In this document: one piece after another, positions 8,505 to 15,976 of the stretch
Layout: the number at the start of each line of letters is the position of its first letter
How positions within the stretch are numbered: the stretch's first letter is position 1
From: Lachnospiraceae bacterium
GTDB lineage: Bacteria > Bacillota > Clostridia > Lachnospirales > Lachnospiraceae
Length of the DNA stretch: 64,000 nt
Direction: 5' to 3'
NCBI GenBank assembly: GCA_017500935.1
Contig: JAFVXW010000016.1
Location: 1 to 64,000 of the forward strand
Translations under genes and position numbers: made by a program
Notes under the pieces: model-generated
Databases searched by the model: none
What the model saw: only the letters and a program-made list of their open reading frames with translations
Told to the model about the DNA's origin: nothing

Positions 8505-9785
8505 ATGAAGACTCCTGTTCGTATTATCATAGTCGGTATGGGAATCCGGTCTGAGATTTACGCAAGAGAATCTCTGGTAAGTCCGGAACTTTTCAAGGTT
8601 GTGGGGGTTGTGGATATCAATCCCGAACGCGTGCGGCATGCAAGAGAATTGTTTGATATTCCGGAGGAAAACTGTTTTTCTTCTGTGGAGGATCTGGTGG
8701 CAGTACCCAGATTTGCAGATGCGGTGATCAATGGTACCATGGACAGAATTCATGTGCAGACAACAGTGCCGCTTCTGGAGCACGGATATGATGTGCTTTT
8801 GGAAAAACCCTTTGCCTTAAATTGCGAAGAAGCAGATATTTTGCTTTCCTGTGCCCAAAAGTGCGGACGCAAGGTGATGATTTGTCATGTGCTTCGTTAT
8901 GCACCTTTTTACAGACAGATCCATGATGTGATCAAAAGCGGTCAGATCGGACGGATCATGAATATCCGTATGGCGGAGCAGATCAGTTATTTTCATGAAT
9001 CGGTTTCTTATGTGCGCGGCAAATATGCTTCACCGCAGATCTGCGGCTCAGGACTTTTGCTGTCCAAAAGCTGCCATGATATCGATCTGATGGCGTGGCT
9101 GATGAGCGATACCGTGCCGGCAGCTGTTTCCAGTGTGGGCTCCATCTTTCAGTTTAAACCGGAGATGGCACCGGAAGGAGCAGGAACCCATTGCCTGCAT
9201 GACTGTGCGATTGAAAAAGACTGCCCTTATTCTGCAAAGCTTTTATATCTGGAAAATCCCCAGCGCTGGGCCAACAATATCTGGCATGACAGCGAATATG
9301 ACAATATCACCGAGGAACAGAAATGGGAATATATGGGGCGCCCGGAGAATCTTTACAGCCGCTGTGTATATCGCTGCGGTCAGCAGATCGTGGATCATCA
9401 GGCTGTTCTGATTCAGTTTGCAGACGGTGCGACAGGAACCTTTTCCTTAAACGGAGGCGCACCGGCTTCCGGCAGACATATTCATGTGACAGGTACGCTG
9501 GGAGAGATCATCGGTACTTTTGAGGACGAATATTTTGAAGTGCGCAAAATTGCGCCTTCCCTTCCCGGCGGCAGATCCGTGGAAAAGATACAGGTGGTTC
9601 ACGCCGAAGGCGGCGAAGCCCACGGCGGCGGAGATCAGGCTGTGATCCGTGATTTTATCGCATTGGTGCGCGGTGAGGAAACTTCCCCCTGCTGTACAAC
9701 GCTGCAGGATTCTGTGGTGGGACACCGGATTGTCTTTATGGCAGAGCAGTCCCGGGAAATGGGCGGTCAGCTGATGCAATATTAA
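8505..9785 (+). CDS. Gfo/Idh/MocA-family oxidoreductase
   Basis: A 426-residue NAD(P)-dependent oxidoreductase of the glucose-fructose oxidoreductase/inositol dehydrogenase family, which usually oxidises or isomerises sugars, inositols or amino-sugar derivatives. The N-terminal Rossmann domain carries GMG at 11-13 after a beta strand, and the family lysine motif E100-K-P. The C-terminal half has an unusual cysteine-rich stretch around residues 228-245 (HCLHDCAIEKDCPY), which could bind a metal or be structural. A GGAGAG sequence overlaps the end of the amidohydrolase and serves as ribosome site. It is translationally close to the amidohydrolase and is followed after about 60 bases by the tRNA promoter. 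Confidence 0.85.
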   Translation: MKTPVRIIIVGMGIRSEIYARESLVSPELFKVVGVVDINPERVRHARELFDIPEENCFSSVEDLVAVPRFADAVINGTMDRIHVQTTVPLLEHGYDVLLEKPFALNCEEADILLSCAQKCGRKVMICHVLRYAPFYRQIHDVIKSGQIGRIMNIRMAEQISYFHESVSYVRGKYASPQICGSGLLLSKSCHDIDLMAWLMSDTVPAAVSSVGSIFQFKPEMAPEGAGTHCLHDCAIEKDCPYSAKLLYLENPQRWANNIWHDSEYDNITEEQKWEYMGRPENLYSRCVYRCGQQIVDHQAVLIQFADGATGTFSLNGGAPASGRHIHVTGTLGEIIGTFEDEYFEVRKIAPSLPGGRSVEKIQVVHAEGGEAHGGGDQAVIRDFIALVRGEETSPCCTTLQDSVVGHRIVFMAEQSREMGGQLMQY

Positions 9786-9842
9786 GCCGGTTGGAAGCAG
9801 GAAAAAATAAAATAAAAAAATATAAAAAATGTAAAAAAACAC

Positions 9843-9871
9843 TTGCATTATTTAAAAACATATGCTAATAT
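9843..9871 (+). promoter_or_regulatory. Promoter of tRNA-Gly
   Basis: TTGCAT (9843-9848), 17-base spacer, TAATAT (9866-9871). The predicted start near 9878 lies in an inverted repeat (9873-9881 with 9900-9908) that ends exactly at the first base of the mature tRNA. Confidence 0.7.
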
Positions 9872-9908
9872 AAATTTCGTTGCTGAGGTACATTCCAAAC
9901 AACGAAAT

Positions 9909-9981
9909 GCGACAGTAGTACAGTTGGTAGTACGCCACCTTGCCAAGGTGGAGGTCGCGGGTTCGAGCCCCGTCTGTCGCT
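9909..9981 (+). tRNA. tRNA-Gly(GCC)
   Basis: A complete cloverleaf: acceptor arms GCGACAG / CTGTCGC, D-arm GTAC with loop AGTTGGTA, anticodon stem CCACC / GGTGG with loop TTGCCAA giving anticodon GCC, and T-arm GCGGG-TTCGAGC-CCCGT. The discriminator base is T and the CCA end is not encoded. A terminator follows within ten bases, so it is a single-tRNA transcription unit. Confidence 0.97.
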
Positions 9982-9988
9982 CTTAAAG

Positions 9989-10015
9989 CCTTGAAGATTC
10001 TTCAAGGTTTTTTTT
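9989..10015 (+). terminator. tRNA-Gly terminator
   Basis: Seven-bp stem CCTTGAA / TTCAAGG with a five-base loop followed by eight T. Confidence 0.9.
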
Positions 10016-10139
10016 ATACGATAGGAAACTTCATTTCCTATCGTATAAAAAAACACGTTTATGCGCACTCGCGCGCGCGGTAAATGTTGCCTTACGGCAA
10101 CCGCGCTCGGCGCGGAGTGTGCGCAAAGCGCACACTTTT
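10009..10139. repeat. Cluster of strong palindromes between tRNA-Gly and merR-like gene
   Basis: Directly after the tRNA terminator there is a perfect 20-bp inverted repeat (10009-10028 with 10034-10053, five-base loop). It is followed by an alternating CG tract (near 10065-10079), a small hairpin GTTGCC/GGCAAC at 10086-10101, and an eight-bp stem GTGTGCGC/GCGCACAC (10117-10135) with six T, a second plus-strand terminator. Bases 10020-10069 are about 80% identical to 45151-45199, so part of this block is a dispersed repeat. Confidence 0.7.
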
Positions 10140-10958
10140 TTATGCCCGTAATCCACGCAATAGCAGGCTTGCAAAAATGACGCCTTCTATCAATAAAACA
10201 ATGACTATATTGTTTATCAGTCCTGCTAAAAATATAATTGAAAATATCTCTGCTGACAATACTGCCAGGCTCATACAATTTGCTGTATATTCTGTCACGA
10301 TTTCTGCATGCGGCGTATACATTCGTAATCTGCCGTAAAGAATTGGTCTCAAAACAGTACGGATCAAAATACACGCTATTGGATACGCAAATATAAAATA
10401 CTTACTGACCCACGAAACTGCAATACCACTATTCCACTGAACAGGAATTTCAGATGGCAAAATAGGGAATGATAATATTGCAGCAACAATACAAAGCAAA
10501 AACATCATCCTCCATGTTGCTAGACTTCCCCATTTGGAAAGAAATCCTGCCGAATCAAAACGTAATGATTTCCTGTTCTTTTTCCAATAGTCATCCACAT
10601 TTGTTACATACGCTTCTATATTCAAATCTTCAAAGGTCAATGCATCTGATTGAAGCATCATATCACACATTTTTTTTGAATTCTTTAGCCTTGTGATCTG
10701 CTCATCTAATCTGGCATTTTGGGATTTAATAACTTCATAAAGTGTTATCTCCTGCAGCATAACAGAGCGGATATCATCAATCGAAATGCCTAATGTCCGC
10801 AGATATGCTATTTTCTTGATTTTATCCACGTCTTCGAGAGAATAATCTTTATATCCGTTGTTGTTGTTTTTGGCTGGCTGTATAAGTTTTTCCTTTTCAT
10901 AAAACCGAATATTGGAACGGCTCAATCCGGTTTTTTCTTCCGCATCCTTGATCGTCAT
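10140..10958 (-). CDS. MerR-family regulator with C-terminal membrane segments
   Basis: A 272-residue protein. Residues 1-70 are a MerR winged helix-turn-helix domain (TIKDAEEKTGLSRSNIRFYE, then NGYKDYSLEDVDKIKKIAYLRTLG), followed by a coiled-coil dimerisation helix around 72-110. Unlike classical MerR proteins it continues with about four hydrophobic segments (around 150-168, 183-203, 230-250 and 253-270), so it is probably anchored in the membrane. No metal-binding cysteine pair is seen at the coiled coil. Its own promoter, at 10992-11022, has the diagnostic 19-base spacer with a dyad, suggesting autoregulation. The gene is AT-richer than its neighbours, a sign of transfer. The inducing signal is unknown. 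Confidence 0.85.
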   Translation of the reverse strand: MTIKDAEEKTGLSRSNIRFYEKEKLIQPAKNNNNGYKDYSLEDVDKIKKIAYLRTLGISIDDIRSVMLQEITLYEVIKSQNARLDEQITRLKNSKKMCDMMLQSDALTFEDLNIEAYVTNVDDYWKKNRKSLRFDSAGFLSKWGSLATWRMMFLLCIVAAILSFPILPSEIPVQWNSGIAVSWVSKYFIFAYPIACILIRTVLRPILYGRLRMYTPHAEIVTEYTANCMSLAVLSAEIFSIIFLAGLINNIVIVLLIEGVIFASLLLRGLRA

Positions 10959-10991
10959 AAGAATCCCTTCCTTCCATATGTTTTCATAAAA

Positions 10992-11022
10992 AGGATAAAC
11001 TGTAAACTTTGTTTACAGTCAA
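10992..11022 (-). promoter_or_regulatory. MerR-type promoter with dyad operator
   Basis: On the minus strand TTGACT and TATCCT are separated by 19 bases, the long spacer typical of MerR-activated promoters. The spacer contains a perfect dyad with nine-base arms ACTGTAAAC / GTTTACAGT around three bases (10999-11019). It lies about 34-64 bases upstream of the MerR-like gene. Confidence 0.85.
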
Positions 11023-11093
11023 GTATTTCTATGGACTTTCTTTAAAATTATCATCTTTGCGGCCTTATTTTTGTTTGGAAATAAAGATGGGCT

Positions 11094-11136
11094 GCAAAAA
11101 AGGATGCCGTACGAAGATTTTGCCGCGGCATCCTTT
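11094..11136 (-). terminator. Terminator of the 5'-nucleotidase gene
   Basis: Eleven-bp stem (11099-11109 with 11126-11136) followed on the minus strand by a T-run (complement of the A-run at 11094-11101). It begins 13 bases past the stop codon of the minus-strand gene. Confidence 0.88.
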
Positions 11137-11148
11137 TGGGTCTGAAGT

Positions 11149-13134
11149 TTATTCGGAATCTTTAGGTAAAGCAGGAAGTTTCAGAACCTGTCCGGGGAAG
11201 ATCAGGGAAGGATCCTGAATGCTGTCTGTGTTGGCTTCAAAAATGATGTTCCACCATTTGCCGTTTCCGTAGATGACTTTGGCGATATTCCAGAGGCAAT
11301 CGCCCGGTATGACGGTGTATTCAGCCGGATTTTCGGCAGAGTCAGCGGGAAGTGCGGGAATCTGTGCGCTGCTGTCTGTCGCATCCGCACCATCTTTGGC
11401 AGGTTCAGTTACGATGGTAATACGTCCGCTGCCGGTAATGCTGTCATAACCGTCACCGGTCTTGATGGTGGGCAGGTCAGTCTGTGCATTGGCGGGGAAA
11501 GACTGGATATAGTTTGCCAGTACCATGTAGTCTTCTGCAACGTAGTCAAGAACATTTACAGCGTCATTTAACATGGCAAAACCGCCGCCCAGATCACGCA
11601 GGGTGTAATTGTACCCGGCAAGGTTATAGGAGGCGTCAAGGTCAAGAGGTTCATGCTTTCCGGTTTCGCGGTTTAAAATCTGTACATTCTTTACGCGGTA
11701 ATCACCGGTGGGAGGACCCGTCCATACATCTTTGTCATCAGCCTGAACAGTGGAATCATAAGTAAGATCCAGTGTGTAGGTAAGACCGGATACGTGCAGG
11801 AAGCTGCCGCTTTCGGAGGCGGGATCGAGAGTCAGGTCCTTGCTGCCCCATTCCAGCGCGTCCAGAAGCTGCTGTCCGGTGACTGTCAGCAGGCAGGCAA
11901 CATTTCCAAAAGGATGGATTTCTTTGCAGTCCAGATAGGAAAGTTCTCCGGCAAGACCGGCGTTGCGGATACCGCCGCCGTTCATTACCGCCGCATCCAC
12001 ATCCATTTCCATTTCATCAAAAAGATAATAAAGCGCATCTGCGGCAAAATCACCGGTGTTGGTACTTTGTCTGCGTACCAGACGGTTTCCGTCGCTGTCA
12101 TAGTTGTCAAAGGTAACTTCACTGTAACCGATCACTTCTCCGAGCTTATCATTGACTTCGCCGATCCAGGCATCTTCGATGGCTAAAACGTCTTTGTCGG
12201 GAGCCAGAGAAGACAAGTCTTCGCTGTCAAGCAGTGCAGCGGTTATAGTGCCGTCAGCAGAGATGGTCAGTCTGCCGATGGCATTCAGATAAGAACCTGT
12301 CTGGGTTAAAAGAACTTCGTTTCCGTCCTTGTCAGCAAGCATTTCCTGCTCCATAACGGTGTGGGAATGGCCGTCGATAAAGGCATCCAGACCGGCGGTG
12401 TTGGCAATGACATCCTGACTGGTCCAGGGTTTGGAAGAAGGATCCATGCCTAAATGTCCCAGCGCAATGATATGATCGGCACCCTCTGCCTGCACCTGAT
12501 TGATGGCAGTCTGTACTGCTTTATACAGGTCAGAACCGTCGGAACCGGCAGCAATACCGTAAATGTAGGCCCCGTTTTCATCCTGGAAATAGGAAGGGGC
12601 GGAAGAAGTGATGGTTTCCGGCGTAGTGATGCCGACAAAGGCTATTTTTTTGCCGTTTGCTTCCAGGATCTGATAGCTGTCAAGGACGGTATCCTGCGGA
12701 GTGCCGTCTTTTTCATGGTAGAAATTGGCGGAAATATAGGGGAAGTCGGCCCATTCATCCGTTACCTGAATGCGGCCTTCCTGTCCGTAGTCAAATTCAT
12801 GGTTGCCAAGGGTCGCCAGATCATATCCGGCGGCATTCATCAGGTCAATGATGGTCTGGCCGCTGTCCATCTGCCCATAAGCGGTTCCCTGAATATGGTC
12901 ACCGGCATCAACCAACAGCGCCTGGGGATATGCATCTTTTAATGCGGCGATCTTTGAGTATGTAAGGCCGTTTTCGCTGCCCTCGCCCATATGGTTGTCG
13001 ATGTAGGTGTGAATGTCATTGGTGTAGAAAATGACAATGTCGTTTGCCGCAGGTTCTGCTGCCATACCGGATACAGGCATTGCATAGAAAAGCAAAAGCA
13101 GAGCCAGCAAAAAACCGGAAATTCTCTTTTTCAT
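11149..13134 (-). CDS. Secreted 5'-nucleotidase/metallophosphoesterase with LysM domain
   Basis: A 661-residue exported enzyme of the 5'-nucleotidase/2',3'-cyclic phosphodiesterase (UshA-like) family, which releases phosphate and nucleosides from extracellular nucleotides. Residues 1-25 form a signal peptide (MKKRISG then a long hydrophobic core, AMA-type cleavage). The metallophosphatase domain shows TND40IH42, D76-x-x-D79-H and GN111HE; the 5'-nucleotidase C-terminal domain runs from about 325 to 560 (MNGGGIRN). A linker leads to one LysM repeat at about 605-655 (YTVIPGDCLWNIAKVIYG), which would hold the enzyme to peptidoglycan. There is no LPxTG anchor. GGAGG lies before the start. Promoter at 13203-13231. 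Confidence 0.93.
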   Translation of the reverse strand: MKKRISGFLLALLLLFYAMPVSGMAAEPAANDIVIFYTNDIHTYIDNHMGEGSENGLTYSKIAALKDAYPQALLVDAGDHIQGTAYGQMDSGQTIIDLMNAAGYDLATLGNHEFDYGQEGRIQVTDEWADFPYISANFYHEKDGTPQDTVLDSYQILEANGKKIAFVGITTPETITSSAPSYFQDENGAYIYGIAAGSDGSDLYKAVQTAINQVQAEGADHIIALGHLGMDPSSKPWTSQDVIANTAGLDAFIDGHSHTVMEQEMLADKDGNEVLLTQTGSYLNAIGRLTISADGTITAALLDSEDLSSLAPDKDVLAIEDAWIGEVNDKLGEVIGYSEVTFDNYDSDGNRLVRRQSTNTGDFAADALYYLFDEMEMDVDAAVMNGGGIRNAGLAGELSYLDCKEIHPFGNVACLLTVTGQQLLDALEWGSKDLTLDPASESGSFLHVSGLTYTLDLTYDSTVQADDKDVWTGPPTGDYRVKNVQILNRETGKHEPLDLDASYNLAGYNYTLRDLGGGFAMLNDAVNVLDYVAEDYMVLANYIQSFPANAQTDLPTIKTGDGYDSITGSGRITIVTEPAKDGADATDSSAQIPALPADSAENPAEYTVIPGDCLWNIAKVIYGNGKWWNIIFEANTDSIQDPSLIFPGQVLKLPALPKDSE

Positions 13135-13202
13135 AGATTCCCTCCTTGTTAATATATATTATTTCCAATCTGACGGTGCCAGATGGTATTTTTTCATGTT
13201 TA

Positions 13203-13231
13203 ATTTTACAGATACATGATACAATAGTCAA
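13203..13231 (-). promoter_or_regulatory. Promoter of the 5'-nucleotidase gene
   Basis: On the minus strand TTGACT, 17-base spacer, TAAAAT. It lies about 70-97 bases upstream of the start codon, in the divergent intergenic region shared with the UroD-family gene. Confidence 0.7.
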
Positions 13232-13285
13232 GGAAGTACACAGTTTGGGGAGATATACTGCAAAAGAAAGGCGGGGAGAGTACAT

Positions 13286-14362
13286 ATGAGAACCGTAGAA
13301 ATGCGAAAAGAACGCTGGAGAGACCTGTATCGTGCTGACGGCAAAACCAAAGTCCTGTATCAGATCAGCTGCAAAGAGGCTGAGACCCTGCAGGCGCCGC
13401 CCTTGTGGCCTGAATACAAAAAGGAACGCATCGAATGGGCGTGGAACAGGTATCTGCTGGATTTAAAAAAGGCAGAATGGCTGGAAGATGACACCGTTCC
13501 CTGTATTTCCATGGTTTCCGGTACGGAAATTTATGCGGAAGCCTTTGGTGCCAGGGTGCATCGCCCCGATGACAATATGCCCTTTGCCATTCCTTTTCTT
13601 TTTTCACCGCAGGAAGCCCAAAAGGTGAAAGTGCCGCGTCTGGAGGACACTTCGCTGATGCGGCTGTTTGAAATGGCAGATGAATTAAAAAGGCGCGGCG
13701 GGGATGAGGCGATTTTCAAACTTCCGGATGTACAGAGTCCCATGGATGTGGTGGCACAGCTCTGGGATAAGACAGATCTGTTCCCGAATATGATCGAGGA
13801 GCCGGAAGTGGTCAAAGAACTGGCAGAAAAAGTGAAACAGCTGCAGATCCATTTTTTTGACGAGTGGTTTAAACGATATGGCACCGCATACATTTCCCAT
13901 TGTCCCGATTATTATATGGAAGGCGGCATCACCATGAGCATTGATGAGATCGGCAATGTCAGCGCGGCCATGTACGAGGAGTTTTTTAAGCAGGAGATCA
14001 TCGAACTGGCAAACCGTTACGGCGGGATCGGCATCCACTGCTGCGCGGATGCAAAGCATCAGTGGAAGTATATCAGAGAGGTTCCGGGGCTTCGGATGCT
14101 GAATCTGTATCAGCCTGTACCTGTTCTGGAGGAATCTTATCCGTATTTTAAGGATGTGACCGCGATGTGGCCCGGAAATCTGGAGCATAATGTGGCGCAG
14201 CGCCTTACAAATAAGAAAAAAGAAGCATATCCGCTGGGCAGCCGTCTGGTGATCACGGAATATGCAGAAACCAAAGAAGAGGCGATCCGTCTGGCTGACA
14301 GGTTAAAAGCCGAATATGATACAGACCGTGCACCTCACATGATTCCCCGCATTGTGTTATGA
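13286..14362 (+). CDS. Uroporphyrinogen decarboxylase (UroD)-family protein
   Basis: A 358-residue protein of the UroD/MtaA superfamily. Members of this branch in anaerobes that are not in heme clusters are often corrinoid-linked methyltransferases or of unknown function. The family fold is suggested by the segments VPCISMVSGTEIYAEAFG, LPDVQSPMDVVAQLW, and GIGIHCCADAKHQW; the last corresponds to the region that binds zinc in methyltransferases of the family. No heme-biosynthesis gene is near, and the porphyrin-binding arginine motif of true UroD is not seen near the N-terminus. GGGGAG precedes the ATG. It is followed by a serine hydrolase after 21 bases, probably in one operon. Confidence 0.75.
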   Translation: MRTVEMRKERWRDLYRADGKTKVLYQISCKEAETLQAPPLWPEYKKERIEWAWNRYLLDLKKAEWLEDDTVPCISMVSGTEIYAEAFGARVHRPDDNMPFAIPFLFSPQEAQKVKVPRLEDTSLMRLFEMADELKRRGGDEAIFKLPDVQSPMDVVAQLWDKTDLFPNMIEEPEVVKELAEKVKQLQIHFFDEWFKRYGTAYISHCPDYYMEGGITMSIDEIGNVSAAMYEEFFKQEIIELANRYGGIGIHCCADAKHQWKYIREVPGLRMLNLYQPVPVLEESYPYFKDVTAMWPGNLEHNVAQRLTNKKKEAYPLGSRLVITEYAETKEEAIRLADRLKAEYDTDRAPHMIPRIVL

Positions 14363-14383
14363 TAAAAAAGGAGGGATTTGCAA

Positions 14384-15871
14384 ATGTACCGTATTACACC
14401 TGAAAAAGCGGGTATTTGTTCCGCAAACGTACAAAAATTTATTGAATTTCTGGAAAAGAATCAGCTCTCTACGCATGATGTGATCCTTTCCAGAGGAAAT
14501 GATATCTTTTTTGAAGCATACTGGGAGCCCTTTAGGCCGGATTTTCTGCACCGCATGTATTCTGTGAGCAAAAGCTTTGTATCGCTGGCCATCGGCTTTT
14601 TGGAGCAGGAGGGAAAGCTGGATCTGGATTCTGCGGTTTGGGAACATTTTCCGGAGGAACTTAAAAACCAGACCGATGAAAATATGAAACAGACCACCAT
14701 CCGGCATATGCTGATGATGAGCACGGCAAAACCGGGGCAGGGATGGTTTACGGCGCGGACCGACGACCGTGTGAGATTTTATTTTGAAAATGACTGTCCC
14801 TGGTCGAGACCGTCAGGAACTGTTTTTGAATATGACAGCACCGGCTCCTTTGTGCTTGCGGCGCTGGTAGAACGTATCACCGGGCAGAAATTTATGGACT
14901 ACCTGCGGGGGAAGCTGTTTGACAAGATCGGTGTGTCCAAAGAGGCACATTGCCTGACCTGTCCCGGCGGACACAGCTGGGGCGATTCTGCGGTTTTGTG
15001 TACGCCGATGGATCTTTGGAAGGTGGCACGTTTTGTGATGAACAAGGGCAGCTGGAACGGCAGGCAGATCTTAAACCGCGAATATCTGGAGCTTGCCACC
15101 ACAAAGCAGATCGACAATGATCACTGGCAGACAGTGGATTACAATACACAGGGCTACGGTTATCAGTTCTGGATGACTTATCAGAATGCCTTTGCCTTTG
15201 TCGGTATGGGCAGCCAGTATGCGGTCTGTGTGCCGGATAAAGATCTGATCATGGTCATAAACGGTGACAATCAGGGCAAGGAGATTGCCGGAAAGCTGAT
15301 TTTTGACAGCTTTTTTGAACTGATCGTCAACACGGCGGCCGATGAGGCACTGCCGGAAGATGAAAATGCCAAAGCGCGGCAGGAGGCGCTGGCGGCAGCG
15401 ACAGCAGATTTAAAGCTTGCCTTTGCACAGGGAAGCTTTAAGTCGGCCTGCGCAGAAAAAGTCAATGATGTTACCTATAAAATGGCGCCCAATCCCATGG
15501 GAATCACGCAGATGCGTCTGCATTTTGAAAAAGAGGGCGGTACGCTTTTTTATACCAATGCGCAGGGAGATAAACAGCTGCATTTTGGCCTGGGCTGCAA
15601 TGCCTTCGGATCTTTTCCGCAGGAAGGCTATTCGGATCAGGTGGGTTCTGTGTATGCACCGGGACATTTTTACAAATGTGCCGCATCGGCAGCCTGGACA
15701 GAGGAAAACAAGCTGTTTATCAAGGTGCAGATCATCGATGATTACTTTGGAAATTTAAGCATCGTAATGGGATTTCGGGATGATCTTCTGGGCGTGTATA
15801 TGTGTAAGTGTGCAGAGGATTTTCTGGATGAATATACAGGTTTTGCGTCCGGAACCGCATCTTTTTGTTGA
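14384..15871 (+). CDS. Beta-lactamase-fold serine hydrolase
   Basis: A 495-residue protein of the class C beta-lactamase/penicillin-binding-like hydrolase family (PF00144); most such proteins are esterases or peptidases, not antibiotic-resistance enzymes. The catalytic S60-V-S-K63 sits in the sequence MYSVSKSFVSLAIG and the second motif is Y150-D-S152. The hydrolase domain ends near 315; residues about 335-490 form an extra C-terminal beta-rich domain of the kind found in some esterase relatives. No signal peptide is visible, so a cytoplasmic role is likely. GGAGGG lies 8 bases before the ATG at 14384. It is probably cotranscribed with the UroD-family gene. Confidence 0.85.
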   Translation: MYRITPEKAGICSANVQKFIEFLEKNQLSTHDVILSRGNDIFFEAYWEPFRPDFLHRMYSVSKSFVSLAIGFLEQEGKLDLDSAVWEHFPEELKNQTDENMKQTTIRHMLMMSTAKPGQGWFTARTDDRVRFYFENDCPWSRPSGTVFEYDSTGSFVLAALVERITGQKFMDYLRGKLFDKIGVSKEAHCLTCPGGHSWGDSAVLCTPMDLWKVARFVMNKGSWNGRQILNREYLELATTKQIDNDHWQTVDYNTQGYGYQFWMTYQNAFAFVGMGSQYAVCVPDKDLIMVINGDNQGKEIAGKLIFDSFFELIVNTAADEALPEDENAKARQEALAAATADLKLAFAQGSFKSACAEKVNDVTYKMAPNPMGITQMRLHFEKEGGTLFYTNAQGDKQLHFGLGCNAFGSFPQEGYSDQVGSVYAPGHFYKCAASAAWTEENKLFIKVQIIDDYFGNLSIVMGFRDDLLGVYMCKCAEDFLDEYTGFASGTASFC

Positions 15872-15895
15872 CAGGGAAATCTGGCTGGATAAAAT
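15868..15895 (+). promoter_or_regulatory. Promoter of galK
   Basis: TTGACA (15868-15873), 16-base spacer, TAAAAT (15890-15895). It overlaps the stop codon of the preceding hydrolase and would start transcription about 75 bases before galK. Confidence 0.75.
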
Positions 15896-15976
15896 AAGAA
15901 TAGAGGTTTTTTGCCGGGCGGGCAAAAACGCATAAGTGAAATGAGATAATCAGGAAAGCATAATGGAGGATAAGGT

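Noticed and set aside
14384..15871. Antibiotic-resistance beta-lactamase
   Set aside because: The SVSK and YDS motifs show the fold, but the protein is far longer than class C enzymes, lacks a signal peptide and resembles esterase/peptidase relatives.
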